Of a stretch of 64,000 bases of DNA, positions 1 to 8,598 are shown one piece after another; the stretch's first letter is position 1; each line of letters opens with the position of its first letter. The DNA lies in assembly GCA_034521495.1 (NCBI GenBank), contig JAXHMK010000019.1, forward strand, positions 1-64,000. The letters run 5' to 3'. Below the pieces are notes generated by a model. That model searched no databases. It saw only the letters and a list, made by a program, of their open reading frames with translations, and was not told where the DNA came from. The position numbers and the translations under genes were made by a program. The DNA comes from Balneolaceae bacterium. Its GTDB lineage: Bacteria; Bacteroidota; Rhodothermia; Balneolales; Balneolaceae.

Positions 1-79
1 GGTCATTGTTTTGAGCATCAATAGTTGAAAACGGATAGAATCCGAGAAGAGCGATCAGGGTTATGGTTATTTTTTTCAT
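1..79 (-). CDS. 5' end of an exported protein (partial)
   Basis: An ATG at 79 on the minus strand opens a frame that runs off the window edge after about 26 codons. The visible residues begin MKKITITLIALLG and end in DAQNND: two lysines, a hydrophobic core and a likely signal-peptidase site after A-Q. This is a typical type I signal peptide. Nothing of the mature protein is visible, so no function can be given. Confidence 0.6.
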   Translation of the reverse strand, partial: MKKITITLIALLGFYPFSTIDAQNND

Positions 80-161
80 AGGTATAGATTTATTTCTAAT
101 TGAATTTCTTTAATCGGAAAATATCCGACGTGAGGCGTATGCCTTTGCCACTTTAAATGCA

Positions 162-596
162 CTACCTCGGGGCAGAAACTACGAGGTATCGATCAAAAAG
201 CCATAGTTGATCTTTATGCAGTTCAATATATGGGCCATTGTTACCTTGGTTTTCAATATATCTTTGAATCATTTCCTGGTTTCCGTACTGGCCAACCGTT
301 TTTGCATAAAATCCGCTTGTCCAAAAATTCCCTCCCCACAATCGCCCCTTGACCATCGGATGACGACGAAAAATCTCTTTCGCCCTGATACTTTTCACCG
401 ATCCCACGATCTTGGACACACTCATTTTTGGCACACTCTGAATCAAAAAATGAACATGATCCCCTTCGTAACCAATCTCCACAAAGTGTATTGCGTAGCG
501 CTCAGATAGTTCAATACAAATCTGTTTCAAACTCTCCCCAACTTCCTCACTAATCACCGATCTACGATACTTGATCGGAAATACCATATGATACAT
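162..596 (-). CDS. tnpA: IS200/IS605-family Y1 transposase (TnpA)
   Basis: This 144-residue protein is a single-domain HUH/Y1 transposase that cuts and rejoins single-stranded DNA through one tyrosine. The HUH motif is visible as HVHFLIQ (residues about 47-53), and the catalytic tyrosine probably lies in FYAKTVGQYGN (about 97-107). The start is fixed because an in-frame TAA lies four codons upstream of the ATG. The length suits the family. A hairpin overlaps the stop codon, as expected for an IS200-type end. No accessory tnpB is present and no matching left-end hairpin was found upstream. Confidence 0.9.
   Translation of the reverse strand: MYHMVFPIKYRRSVISEEVGESLKQICIELSERYAIHFVEIGYEGDHVHFLIQSVPKMSVSKIVGSVKSIRAKEIFRRHPMVKGRLWGGNFWTSGFYAKTVGQYGNQEMIQRYIENQGNNGPYIELHKDQLWLFDRYLVVSAPR
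163..188. repeat. Hairpin at the 3' end of the IS200-type transposase gene
   Basis: TACCTCG (163-169) and CGAGGTA (182-188) form a 7-bp stem with a 12-nt loop and overlap the tnpA stop codon. IS200/IS605 elements are recognised through subterminal hairpins rather than inverted terminal repeats, so this is probably the recognition hairpin of the element's 3' end. Confidence 0.5.
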
Positions 597-982
597 CAGA
601 AGAGTTTAATTATGAGGTTTATATATATGATTATCTTCCATACAGGAAAACTACACTCTTGCAAAGTGTATCGGAAACCTAAGGTTTTCAAACTTTACTC
701 TTTACTTAAAAAGGCAGTAAATGTCGATAAAACAAATTTTGAATACTTGCTGAAAATTGCTAAGGTTTACGCGAATGTAAACAACCAAGAAAAAACAGGC
801 TTTAAAAATGCCAATGATGTCAGTTTGAAGTACCGGATGATGTTAATGCTGGTAAAAGTCATACAGCAATACTTTGCTAAAGGTTTTTCTATTCTTTTAA
901 GAAATTTTAAACAACGGTATTTTTTTAGTAATCCACATGTTTTTTTTAAACTTGTATATTTGAACCCTTTATTCTGATTAAA
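597..982. other. Intergenic, AT-rich; no convincing gene
   Basis: A 129-codon open frame crosses this stretch on the plus strand. Its product is low-complexity and rich in K, N, F and Y, has no recognisable domain and begins inside the transposase start region, so I do not call it a gene. The stretch probably holds the rest of the IS200 left end and the promoter of the downstream DUF1080 gene. Confidence 0.5.
955..962 (+). promoter_or_regulatory. Possible Bacteroidota-type -7 box upstream of the DUF1080 gene
   Basis: TATATTTG lies 20 bases before the ATG at 983 and matches the TAnnTTTG consensus of Bacteroidota housekeeping promoters. A clear -33 TTTG partner is not seen, only a T-rich run. 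No Shine-Dalgarno sequence precedes the ATG, which is common in this group. Confidence 0.3.
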
Positions 983-1777
983 ATGAAACTTACCACAACT
1001 TTTTCCCGAAATATTATTTTCCTGTTTTCAGTTTTTATTATTTCCCAATTTTCAACATCCTGTACGAATGAAAAGCATATTGGTGTTGAGGCTGTACCAT
1101 CAAATAATGCTGAAATACTATTTGACGGAAGCCGAGAAATGCTTGATGAAAAATGGATCTACTGGGAAGGCCCACGATTTTCTTCTGAAATGCCCATTAA
1201 ATGGGAAATTGTTGAAGATCCAGTTGATGACGGAACAGTTGTAAGCAGCAATGACCCTACTGCAGAAGGTGGATTATACGGAACAGCCGATATTGTCACC
1301 AAAGAAAAATATCGTGATTTCCGGCTTCATGTTGAGTTTCTCATAAATGAAACAGGAGGCAATAGCGGCGTTTACTTGCAAAATCGTTACGAAATTCAGG
1401 TGTTAGACGGGGATACAACACAACACGGAATGGGTGCAGTAATCAACGAAACTCCCTCACCTTATCATGCATATGACGGGGTTGGAAAATGGAATGCTTA
1501 CGATATTAAATTCAGGGCAGCCCGGTTCGAAAATGAAGAACGCTCGGAAAAAGCCTTGGTTTCCATGTATTTTAATGGAGAAAAGGTGCATGTAAATGTT
1601 CCCATTAATCAGGTTTGGGGCGGTCCGAATTCAGGTCTTGATGGTGGAAATGATGGTGGCAAAGGTATAACTGACCGACCGGGAGGCATAAAACTTCAGG
1701 CGGAAGGCTACGATGTACATTACCGAAACATCTGGATAGAAGAACTTAATCTGGAAGAACCGGATACAGATTTCTGA
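983..1777 (+). CDS. DUF1080 (3-keto-disaccharide hydrolase-like) lipoprotein
   Basis: This 264-residue protein has an N-terminal hydrophobic stretch ending in a lipobox (FSTSC, Cys about residue 27), so it is probably a surface or periplasmic lipoprotein. The rest is a DUF1080 (PF06439) concanavalin-like beta-sandwich: YGTADIVTKEKYRDFRLHVE, then NSGVYLQNRYEIQVLD, then a C-terminal GGIKLQAEGYDVHYRNIWI. Family members are linked to hydrolysis or lyase cleavage of 3-keto-glycosides made by Gfo/Idh/MocA oxidoreductases. The gene stands alone, but a Gfo/Idh-containing operon lies a few kb downstream. Function is inferred from family only. Confidence 0.85.
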   Translation: MKLTTTFSRNIIFLFSVFIISQFSTSCTNEKHIGVEAVPSNNAEILFDGSREMLDEKWIYWEGPRFSSEMPIKWEIVEDPVDDGTVVSSNDPTAEGGLYGTADIVTKEKYRDFRLHVEFLINETGGNSGVYLQNRYEIQVLDGDTTQHGMGAVINETPSPYHAYDGVGKWNAYDIKFRAARFENEERSEKALVSMYFNGEKVHVNVPINQVWGGPNSGLDGGNDGGKGITDRPGGIKLQAEGYDVHYRNIWIEELNLEEPDTDF

Positions 1778-2318
1778 ACATAGGTTACTCTGATCCTTGC
1801 AAAAACCATTATTATGAAGCTAGGAGTCTGTCGGACTTCTCCTCTAAGTTTTTGTTGAATTGGTAATTTTTAAAATTTCCTCTAAGTCCAATAAAAACAA
1901 TGGGTGGATTTTCAAAGCTCGACAGGCTTCTAGACCGGAGGTAACAAGATCTGTTGAATACTCTAATCATTTAAAAATAAATCACTCCACTCTTTTGGCT
2001 CCCCCTCTCTAAAAATCATCGTAAATTGCAGATAAAACCGGTACTTTCAATGGCCTCTTTATTTGCTATCTGCAAATTGGGCCGAATCGAAGTCGAGAAA
2101 AAGTACAGGTTATTTGATTTAATTATAGAAGTGGAGTGGAAAGTTCGACTGGATGCAAATAACAACAAATACATTTGGTCGATTGAAGATCAGACAGACC
2201 CTTACTCAGGAATGAAGAGGTGTAGAGATCAAAAATAATACGGCACTGTTGTTGTATGATACGAGTAGCCCAATTACTCTCACATCCTCCTGCCCCCTGT
2301 TGCTTATCCAGTGTGTTT
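1778..2318. other. Degraded intergenic region
   Basis: There is no intact gene. A 70-codon plus-strand frame (2026-2238) has no recognisable domain. The 18-mer beginning CTAGGAGTCTG at 1820-1837 recurs exactly at 13432-13449, immediately outside the second IS630 copy, so part of this stretch is probably an old mobile-element end. Confidence 0.4.
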
Positions 2319-2735
2319 TTAAAGGAGTTGTACAAATCCACTAACATCCAAAGTGTACGAGCCTCTCGACTGAGTTTTTGCCGGAATGTCGTCACATTTT
2401 GGATCAACAAACCCATCAGGAAGATCCAAAAGATCGTCAATATGGTCGCCTGCTTGGTAAAATTGGTTGTGAATAAGAGCAGCGGCTTTTAGGTCAATTG
2501 TAGGAAGTGAATCAGGAAGCACAGGAACACGTTTTTTGCTATAAGATACTCTCATTTAGTCGCGTCATAATAGGACGACCACCAGCCACGTTATAACCAA
2601 AAGCAAACTCGTAAAAAACACCTTATCTATCATAAAATCATAAGCATTTGAATGAGTCTGCTTATCTGATAAAGGCACACGTATCTCTATCAATGCATCC
2701 AACATTTCTGGATATTCATAAGCTTATAAAACATT
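2125..2735 (-). pseudogene. Decayed unidentified coding sequence cut by an IS630 element
   Basis: Reading leftwards from the IS630 boundary, protein-like sequence appears in successive frames. An upstream segment begins AYEYPEMLDALIEIRVPLSD. A shifted segment reads FAFGYNVAGGRPIM. The 78-codon frame at 2319-2555 contains IDLKAAALIHNQFYQAGDHI. Another shift gives KNTLDKQQGAGGCE. The composition looks like real protein interrupted by several indels, with the N-terminus lost at the IS630 insertion (TA at 2740). I do not recognise the family. Confidence 0.4.
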
Positions 2736-2741
2736 ACGCTA

Positions 2742-3861
2742 GTGTAACTACCACTTAATTCGTTAAGTATTCTTCACCATAGGTCCAGTTGAACGGTTTG
2801 GCGCTGGTTTCGTTATACTCCCTAATGTAGCTCATCAACTGATCGACCAGATCTTTTTTGGAATGCCAAACTCCATCTTTGAGTATTTTCCGGCTCATAA
2901 TGCTAAACCAGATTTCAATCTGATTGAGCCACGAGGAGTAGGTGGGGGTAAAATGAAGGTGAAATTTTCTTTTTTTAGCCAGCCACTCCTTGACAGCCTT
3001 GTTTTTGTGGATTGACAAATTATCCAAAATAATATGGATCTGAACATTGCGGTATTTGCGGTCCAGGTGTTTGAGAAATTTCAGAAAATTTTCGGAGTTG
3101 TTGCGGTCGATCTGCCGTGCGGTGATTTCTCCTGTGTGCACGGCAAGAGCGGCCATCAGGTTTACGGTACCATTGCGTTTGTACGTAGTGGTAAGCCTGC
3201 GAGGGTTCCCTGTCCGTAAAGGCAGCTCCGGCTGGGTACGATCCAGGGCCTGAATCTGGGTTTTCTCATCTACCGATAGCACCAATGCGTGTTCAGGGGG
3301 ATTCAGATACAGACCAACAATATCAATCATCTTGGATTCAAATTCCGGATCCGGGCTTTTCCCGCACCAATAGTCGGTTTTGTGTGGCTTGAGGTCAGCC
3401 TCTCGCAGGATCTGTGAAACCCAGCTCTGGCTCATCTGGCACATTTCGGCAATCTGGTGTTGGCTGTAGCGCGGCGTTCGGCTTTCGGTGCGCTGGCAGG
3501 CCAGGTGGATCACCCGGTTGCGGTCTGCCTCCGTAAAGATCGATGGTGTGCCGGGGCGCTGGGCATCGACCAACCCTGCGAGTCCATCCCGTTCAAACCG
3601 CTTGCGCCATTTGGCAATGGAAGGTTCACTGATCCGATTCTTTTTGCTGGATTCTTTATAGGTCAATCCACCGAGCCAGTCTAAAATAATCTGAGCGCGC
3701 AGGCTCAGGCGCCGTTCTATCTTATGAGATCGTGCGTAGGTAATGAGTTGGCCTTTAACTTTATCTGAGACCGTGATTGTCGTACGTTTAGCCATCGGTT
3801 TTTCTTCTCAAGATACGGAATCAGTAAATATTTCACTTAACTTATTTAACAGTAGCTACAC
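2742..3861 (-). mobile_element. IS630-family insertion sequence, intact copy
   Basis: This 1,120-bp element is flanked by TA dinucleotides at 2740-2741 and 3862-3863, the target duplication expected of IS630/Tc1-mariner elements. Its ends are inverted: GTGTAACTACC on the left and, read inward from the right, GTGTAGCTACT. It carries one transposase gene. A second copy, near-identical but with one base inserted, lies at 12312-13432. The right-hand TA also borders an older truncated relative, so the elements are in tandem. Confidence 0.9.
2755..3795 (-). CDS. IS630-family transposase
   Basis: This 346-residue DDE transposase has an N-terminal helix-turn-helix region (about 25-75, containing LTYKESSKKNRISEPSIAKW), a second HTH (about 105-140, HQIAEMCQMSQSWVSQIL) and a C-terminal DDE domain. 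The three acidic residues lie in LSVDEKTQ, HIILDNLSIH and WLNQIEIWF. Length and motifs are those of an intact IS630 transposase. It occupies nearly the whole element, leaving only about 13 and 66 bp at the ends. Confidence 0.93.
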   Translation of the reverse strand: MAKRTTITVSDKVKGQLITYARSHKIERRLSLRAQIILDWLGGLTYKESSKKNRISEPSIAKWRKRFERDGLAGLVDAQRPGTPSIFTEADRNRVIHLACQRTESRTPRYSQHQIAEMCQMSQSWVSQILREADLKPHKTDYWCGKSPDPEFESKMIDIVGLYLNPPEHALVLSVDEKTQIQALDRTQPELPLRTGNPRRLTTTYKRNGTVNLMAALAVHTGEITARQIDRNNSENFLKFLKHLDRKYRNVQIHIILDNLSIHKNKAVKEWLAKKRKFHLHFTPTYSSWLNQIEIWFSIMSRKILKDGVWHSKKDLVDQLMSYIREYNETSAKPFNWTYGEEYLTN

Positions 3862-3863
3862 TA

Positions 3864-4108
3864 GTGTCACTACCACTTAATTCGTAATGTATTCTTTTCC
3901 ATAAGTCCAGTTGAACGGTTTTGCATTGTTCTGGTTATAGTCTTTGATGTAGCTCATCAGTTGATCAACGAGCTCTCGTTGAGAGTGCCACACCCCATCT
4001 TTGAGTATTTTACGGCTCATGATGCTAAACCAAATCTCGATCTGATTGAGCCATGACGAATAGGTTGGGGTAAAATGAACATGGATTTTTCGTTTTTTAG
4101 CCAGCCAT
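3864..4108 (-). mobile_element. Truncated, diverged IS630 remnant in tandem with the intact copy
   Basis: Starting directly at the TA that closes the intact IS630, the left end (GTGTCACTACCACTTAATTC) and the C-terminal transposase codons repeat with many substitutions. The similarity stops abruptly after TTAGCCAGCCA at about 4108. Only about 245 bp remain. The divergence from both full copies shows this is an older, different member of the family and not a recent duplicate. Confidence 0.85.
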
Positions 4109-4231
4109 CAAGTACGATCCCGTCCATACCAACCAATTAAGCATGATTTAGAATCGAACTCAGGTTGGTAGTAACACAAAACTACCGATAACTGTTGTTT
4201 TTAGAAATTCTTTTCTTGTTATTGAATCCAT
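4108..4231 (-). pseudogene. 5' remnant of an exported protein gene truncated by the IS630 remnant
   Basis: A minus-strand ATG at 4231, 17 nt after the phosphotriesterase-family stop, opens MDSITRKEFLKTTVIGSFV, then stops after 23 codons. The R-K-x-F-L-K pattern followed by a hydrophobic run resembles a Tat-like signal peptide, as in exported Gfo/Idh or sulfatase-type proteins. The rest of the gene was removed where the IS630 remnant begins. It was probably the last gene of the catabolic operon. Confidence 0.55.
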
Positions 4232-4247
4232 AATTTGTCAATCTTTG

Positions 4248-5201
4248 TTACGATTTAAATGAATAAAGGCGAGCAGGATTATCATAAAATATTTTATCGT
4301 AATACTCACCGAGTCCCATCTGTTCCAAATCATCCCTAAATGTAGTCAGCAGAAAATCAAGGCCTGGATCTCCGCCATATGATTTCCAGTAGGTGTGTTT
4401 GGCGGCATCCATTCCCATCGTGATCTGATCCGGAAATTCCGTCAATAACGCCTCCAACAGGGTATACGTCCAGTTCTCCTCGCCTTTTATGGCCCACCGG
4501 AAGGCACTATCGTACTCCACGCAAACTCCGCTTTGCAGAACCTCCCGGTTATACTCGATATCCTTATACCTGTCTACATGAGAGAGTACCACATGAGAGA
4601 GATCAGCTCCCAACTTGTCAAATAGATGAACCTGTTCGAGTGCCCTCTTGCCGTCATTGGTATGCGTTAGTATGGGAGCACCCGTACGTTTGTGAGCTTC
4701 AACCACGGCCCGGAAAATCTTTTCTTGGTGAGGAGTAATAGGCTCATCACCGGTGGCCAATTTGATCATCCCGGCTTTATGGCTGCTCCGTTCCACAATC
4801 GGTCCCCCGTAGTCGTGAATATCAATCCCCTTTGTGATATCATCTACAAACAGTTGAGTAAGCTGCTCTTCGGTGTAGTGATATCGCCAGTGGTTGGGCA
4901 AATAATATTTTTCAAGGTGAATACCGGTGGGTGCTATAATCTGTACACCTGAGCGCCGGGATACTTCGGCAAGTTTTTTGATATTCCGGCCTGCGTTTGC
5001 CGGCATGGTATCAACCATCGTTCGGCCACCAAGCTGGTAGAATCTCGTCAGCTCCTCCGTTACCTTCTCTACATCGTTCAGCAAAAGCAGTTCGTTTTCA
5101 AGCGTCGGATAACTTTCTTCAATGATGATATGCTCATGGGAGTACGTAAGCCCCATCTCATCGGGGGTGATATCTCCAAGTATGGTTCGTACAAAGCTCA
5201 T
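4248..5201 (-). CDS. Phosphotriesterase-family metal-dependent hydrolase
   Basis: This 317-residue amidohydrolase-superfamily protein carries the phosphotriesterase-family metal site: HxH at H22/H24, the bridging lysine K147 in GMIKLATGD, H180 in ILTHT, H208 in VVLSHVD and D265 in TMGMDAAKH. Family members include phosphotriesterases and many sugar or homoserine lactonases. A lactonase role would fit an operon that also encodes two NAD(P)-type dehydrogenases and an FAD oxidoreductase (inference). Its ATG overlaps the upstream stop as TAATG, so the two are translationally coupled. Cytoplasmic; no signal peptide. Confidence 0.85.
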   Translation of the reverse strand: MSFVRTILGDITPDEMGLTYSHEHIIIEESYPTLENELLLLNDVEKVTEELTRFYQLGGRTMVDTMPANAGRNIKKLAEVSRRSGVQIIAPTGIHLEKYYLPNHWRYHYTEEQLTQLFVDDITKGIDIHDYGGPIVERSSHKAGMIKLATGDEPITPHQEKIFRAVVEAHKRTGAPILTHTNDGKRALEQVHLFDKLGADLSHVVLSHVDRYKDIEYNREVLQSGVCVEYDSAFRWAIKGEENWTYTLLEALLTEFPDQITMGMDAAKHTYWKSYGGDPGLDFLLTTFRDDLEQMGLGEYYDKIFYDNPARLYSFKS

Positions 5202-6577
5202 TATTCCACCCGGTTATTTTTCCATCCATGTTTGCTGATATCAGCTTCCCGTCCGGGCATCTCCAGAATTGCACCCAGTTCTTTCAGGTGTTTTCTTAAT
5301 TTTTGAGCATCAATGCTGCCTGACCCCGTATCGGTATCCAAAGAAAGTGAACATGCTGTTCCGGCTGCCTGACCCATTCCCATCGTTTGTGCCATCGACC
5401 GGCATGAAGCATGGGCATCGTGGGTGGCGGAAAAGCAACGACCGGCTACCCATGAATTTTTACTTCCTCGTGGCACCAGTGTACGATACGGAACGCCATA
5501 CACCCCGCCATCCGGAATATACTCCCAGCGGGTCTCCTCCTCGCCTTCAGCTTCTTTCCGGTGGTCTTCGAGCGGGGCTCCACAGAGCAGCACAGTGTCA
5601 TCAGTCATTTTTCGTGCCATACAGTCCTCCCGCGTAAGCCGATATTCCCCGTATACCCGCCGCGTTTCACGCACACCAATATGATGAGAGAGACCAATAA
5701 TTTTGGCGTCTTCATAACCCGGTACTTCATCCCTAAAGAATTTTTCGTAGATAAAGGCCTGTTTACGCCCTTCAATTTCTGCATCAGTGAGTTCACCGAG
5801 CTGCAGGGGCATCATATCCGATACCTTGACTGCCACTGTGGAGATGCATCCGGTCTGCACCATCTCGTGGGCCGATCCCTTCTTGCGGGGCAATGGGTGT
5901 ATCCCCTGCACGACAGCTTCTTCCATTTTCTGTTTCATCATCTGTTTGCCACCGGCTTTCCTGAACTTTTCAAGATCCACATTTGCCATCCGGAAAGTGG
6001 TCGTCATACTCTGGGCAGGTTCCTTTTCGCCGGCAATTTCGTATGGGAAATCGGCCATGTGACAAAAATCGGCATCCCCGGAGCAATCGATGATCCGCCT
6101 GGCCCTGATTTTGTGAAACCCGCTTTTGTGCCAAACCACACAGATCGTTTCATCACCGGTTGATTTTTCCACATCTACCAACATGGTGTGCAGATGTACA
6201 TTCACCCCGGCCTGCAGCATCTGGTGATCCCATATCCACTTTAACCGTTCGGGATTATAGGTGACGCCGGTTCCGGCTCCGTAGGTATTGGGACGCAAGA
6301 AAACATCATCTGTCTCGTCAAGTAAATTTACAATTCGATCCGGAATTCCTGAAACGATTTTTTTCGGGGCATCACCTGGCGTAAAGAAACCGTAAAAGGT
6401 ATCCAGCATTTGTGTGGAAGTACCCCCGAGATAACCGTAACGCTCAATGAGCATTACATTGTGATTTCCATTTTCAACCGCAGCCAGGGCGGCCAGGCTT
6501 CCCGCAGAACCTCCGCCAATTACCAATATATCGACCTCCGCCATAACCGGGATGTTGCTGTAGTTTAATATGTCCAT
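5201..6577 (-). CDS. FAD-dependent oxidoreductase (FAD_oxidored family)
   Basis: This 458-residue protein begins with a Rossmann dinucleotide fold: DILVIGGGSAGSLAAL (about 16-31), then an acidic-tipped strand (MLIERYG). Further family-typical blocks are RRIIDCSGDADFCHMADFP, the central FRMANVD segment and the C-terminal CFSATHDAHASCRSMAQTMG, with GQAAGTA closing the FAD site. It fits PF12831, whose members often occur in polysaccharide- and sugar-acid-degrading clusters. The substrate is unknown. It lacks a signal peptide and overlaps the phosphotriesterase-family start by one base. Confidence 0.85.
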   Translation of the reverse strand: MDILNYSNIPVMAEVDILVIGGGSAGSLAALAAVENGNHNVMLIERYGYLGGTSTQMLDTFYGFFTPGDAPKKIVSGIPDRIVNLLDETDDVFLRPNTYGAGTGVTYNPERLKWIWDHQMLQAGVNVHLHTMLVDVEKSTGDETICVVWHKSGFHKIRARRIIDCSGDADFCHMADFPYEIAGEKEPAQSMTTTFRMANVDLEKFRKAGGKQMMKQKMEEAVVQGIHPLPRKKGSAHEMVQTGCISTVAVKVSDMMPLQLGELTDAEIEGRKQAFIYEKFFRDEVPGYEDAKIIGLSHHIGVRETRRVYGEYRLTREDCMARKMTDDTVLLCGAPLEDHRKEAEGEEETRWEYIPDGGVYGVPYRTLVPRGSKNSWVAGRCFSATHDAHASCRSMAQTMGMGQAAGTACSLSLDTDTGSGSIDAQKLRKHLKELGAILEMPGREADISKHGWKNNRVE

Positions 6578-6846
6578 CGGATGTTTTTGATTTGAAGTGA
6601 TACCGTTTATTAATTATGCGTCTACTAATGTTGTATCAGGTTTAAAACTACGGACAAGAAAGACTTCCGAAGTCTGTCCGAGTGTTTTTAAAAATTTACA
6701 TTTTGGATAGAAGTACAAAACTTCGATATCAAATGTAAAGACTTCGGAAGTCTTTGATACCTCGTTATTCTATGATTGACATAACACTTAGATACAGCCT
6801 AAAGAAAATGACTATCTCATTAGGGACTTATTTTTTACATATTAAT
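6578..6846. repeat. Intergenic gap with two related palindromes inside the operon
   Basis: The 269-bp gap between the SIS and FAD-oxidoreductase genes holds GACTTCCGAAGTC (6662-6674) and GACTTCGGAAGTC (6740-6752). Each is a near-perfect palindrome and the reverse complement of the other, so they can also pair with each other. This may be a transcription attenuator or an inserted REP-like unit that divides the operon into two transcripts. Confidence 0.6.
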
Positions 6847-7644
6847 TTATGTTTGATGACTTTGCTTAGATCCCACATTTTCATAAAGCTTAGCCAGGCG
6901 GTGGGCGTGTTCGTCGTAGGCACTTTCAAATAACTCTCGCGAACATTCCTCCCCAACAACGCTTCCGCCGGTCAGAACTTTTGGTGGCTGCCCCGCATCC
7001 GTTAAATGTTGAGCTACCTCCGCCTTAATACAATTGACAAGCAACGCCCCTCCCACAGTAGAACCCGGAGCAACAGGTGTCTCCAGGTTTGGAATTTTAA
7101 CCATCGCATCGCCTTTCGGAGCCCCCGTATCAAGCACAAGATCAGCAAAGTCGTGCAGCTTCTTCCCATCCTCACGCTTGCTGGCACTGACCGCCGCGCT
7201 TGATTTTGTGGTTAATGCCACTACTTTTATGCCCTGTTTTTGAAAGAGTTCAGCCATCTCCACGGAGACGACACTGGTACCGCTCGAGGAGATTACGATT
7301 GCGGAATCATGCACACTGAGATCAAAATTTCGCAAAATTCGGGCAGCCAGTCCTGATACATTTTCAAGAAACATCGCCTGGCGCTGACCATTAGCGCCCA
7401 CCACAAGATTATGGAATGAAAGTGACAGCTCAACGATAGGATTAAAACCGGGAAATGAACCGTACCGGGGCCACATCTCCTCTACCATAATACGGCTGTG
7501 TCCGGATCCGAATACGTGCACCATCCGACCCTTTAAAATAGTGTCTGAAAACCACCGTGCGGCTTTCTGAATCTCTTCTTTTTGTTTTTGAACCGTTTCA
7601 ACAATCTGTTTACTCTTTTCGATATATTGGCTAATCGGATCCAT
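6847..7644 (-). CDS. SIS-domain sugar isomerase-like protein (UPF0309-like)
   Basis: This 265-residue cytoplasmic protein has a SIS (sugar isomerase) fold. A helical N-terminus leads to VHVFGSGHSRIMVEEM (phosphosugar loop), then IVISSSGTSVVSVEMAE, the serine-rich loop that binds sugar phosphates. It is followed by VVALTT and the C-terminal GSTVGGALLVNCI. Length and the GSGHSR/SSSGTS pair suggest the UPF0309 group. With the adjacent ROK kinase it suggests phosphorylation followed by isomerisation, or lyase-type (MurQ-like) processing, of an amino sugar or ketose (inference). Confidence 0.85.
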   Translation of the reverse strand: MDPISQYIEKSKQIVETVQKQKEEIQKAARWFSDTILKGRMVHVFGSGHSRIMVEEMWPRYGSFPGFNPIVELSLSFHNLVVGANGQRQAMFLENVSGLAARILRNFDLSVHDSAIVISSSGTSVVSVEMAELFQKQGIKVVALTTKSSAAVSASKREDGKKLHDFADLVLDTGAPKGDAMVKIPNLETPVAPGSTVGGALLVNCIKAEVAQHLTDAGQPPKVLTGGSVVGEECSRELFESAYDEHAHRLAKLYENVGSKQSHQT

Positions 7645-7673
7645 TTATACGTTTTATGATTAAAAAAATGTGA

Positions 7674-8594
7674 TTATACTTTGTAAATAGAAAAAGCTGC
7701 TGCACCGATGGCACCGGCAAAAGGTCCTAACGTTGCTTTTTTAACAGGGGTTTTTCGTCCGCCTGGTTTCCATTCATACAGGTCCAGAAATTGCCTCAAT
7801 GGATCGAAAAGATACTCTCCCGCCCGGGTAACTCCACCTCCCAAGACAACCAGGTCCGGGGAAAACGCATTAATCAGTGATGATATGCCCACCGACAGAT
7901 CGCGTACCGATTTCAGCCACAGGTAGCTGGCTAAATAATCTCCCTCTTTATAAGCATCGACCAGTTGCCGAGTAGACTCGAATCGCCCCAGTGACCTTTT
8001 ATAAATGGTGGCATTCCCAATGGCATCTTCCAGGCTGCCCGGAATACCGGTAATATCGGGCGACCCTTGCGAATCAACTGTGATATGCCCCAAATGTCCG
8101 GCTCGCTGAAAATTTCCCTGATACAACTTGCCATTGATCATAACGCCTCCGCCCACCCCGGTTCCGAGGGTCAGCATAACGACATTTTCAGCCCCTGCTG
8201 CTGAACCAAATTTGGCTTCCGCCATGAGGGCTGAATGGGCATCGTTGAGCACTTTTACAGATACTTGTTGTTCGCTGAAGAGCTGAGACCAACTGAAGTT
8301 TTCGAGTCCCTGCAACCGCCCCGGCATATAGACAATACTATTATTTTGGGAGTCGGGAATCCCCGGTGCCGCCAGTCCAATAGACGTAACTTTCTGTTCA
8401 CTTTCTTCCATAAATGATCGAACCGTCTCAAGAATGGCTTTTTTCCATATCCTTCCCGGCTCATGATTTGGATCTGTTTGATCGTGAGTTTCCCGCTCCT
8501 CTTTTTGCACAATGAGTCCATCTTCATCCACCAGTACCCCTTTGATGTTGGTCGCACCCAGATCTATCCCTATGGCATATCTTTTATCGGACAT
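7674..8594 (-). CDS. ROK-family sugar kinase
   Basis: This 306-residue ASKHA-fold kinase has the phosphate-1 motif YAIGIDLGATNIKG at the N-terminus, the phosphate-2/ROK region LTLGTGVGGGVMING and GHLGH with the conserved histidine, and the adenosine motif VVLGGGVTRAG near the C-terminus. ROK kinases phosphorylate glucose, N-acetylmannosamine, N-acetylglucosamine and related sugars. The usual zinc-binding CxCGxxGCxE segment is replaced by a Cys-free QGSPDITGIPGSLED, so this is a zinc-less member. It is separated from the SIS gene by about 29 bp and clearly co-transcribed. Confidence 0.88.
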   Translation of the reverse strand: MSDKRYAIGIDLGATNIKGVLVDEDGLIVQKEERETHDQTDPNHEPGRIWKKAILETVRSFMEESEQKVTSIGLAAPGIPDSQNNSIVYMPGRLQGLENFSWSQLFSEQQVSVKVLNDAHSALMAEAKFGSAAGAENVVMLTLGTGVGGGVMINGKLYQGNFQRAGHLGHITVDSQGSPDITGIPGSLEDAIGNATIYKRSLGRFESTRQLVDAYKEGDYLASYLWLKSVRDLSVGISSLINAFSPDLVVLGGGVTRAGEYLFDPLRQFLDLYEWKPGGRKTPVKKATLGPFAGAIGAAAFSIYKV

Positions 8595-8598
8595 ACAT

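Noticed and set aside
588-977. 129-codon plus-strand frame
   Set aside because: AT-rich, low complexity, overlaps the transposase start on the opposite strand and shows no recognisable domain; read as non-coding.
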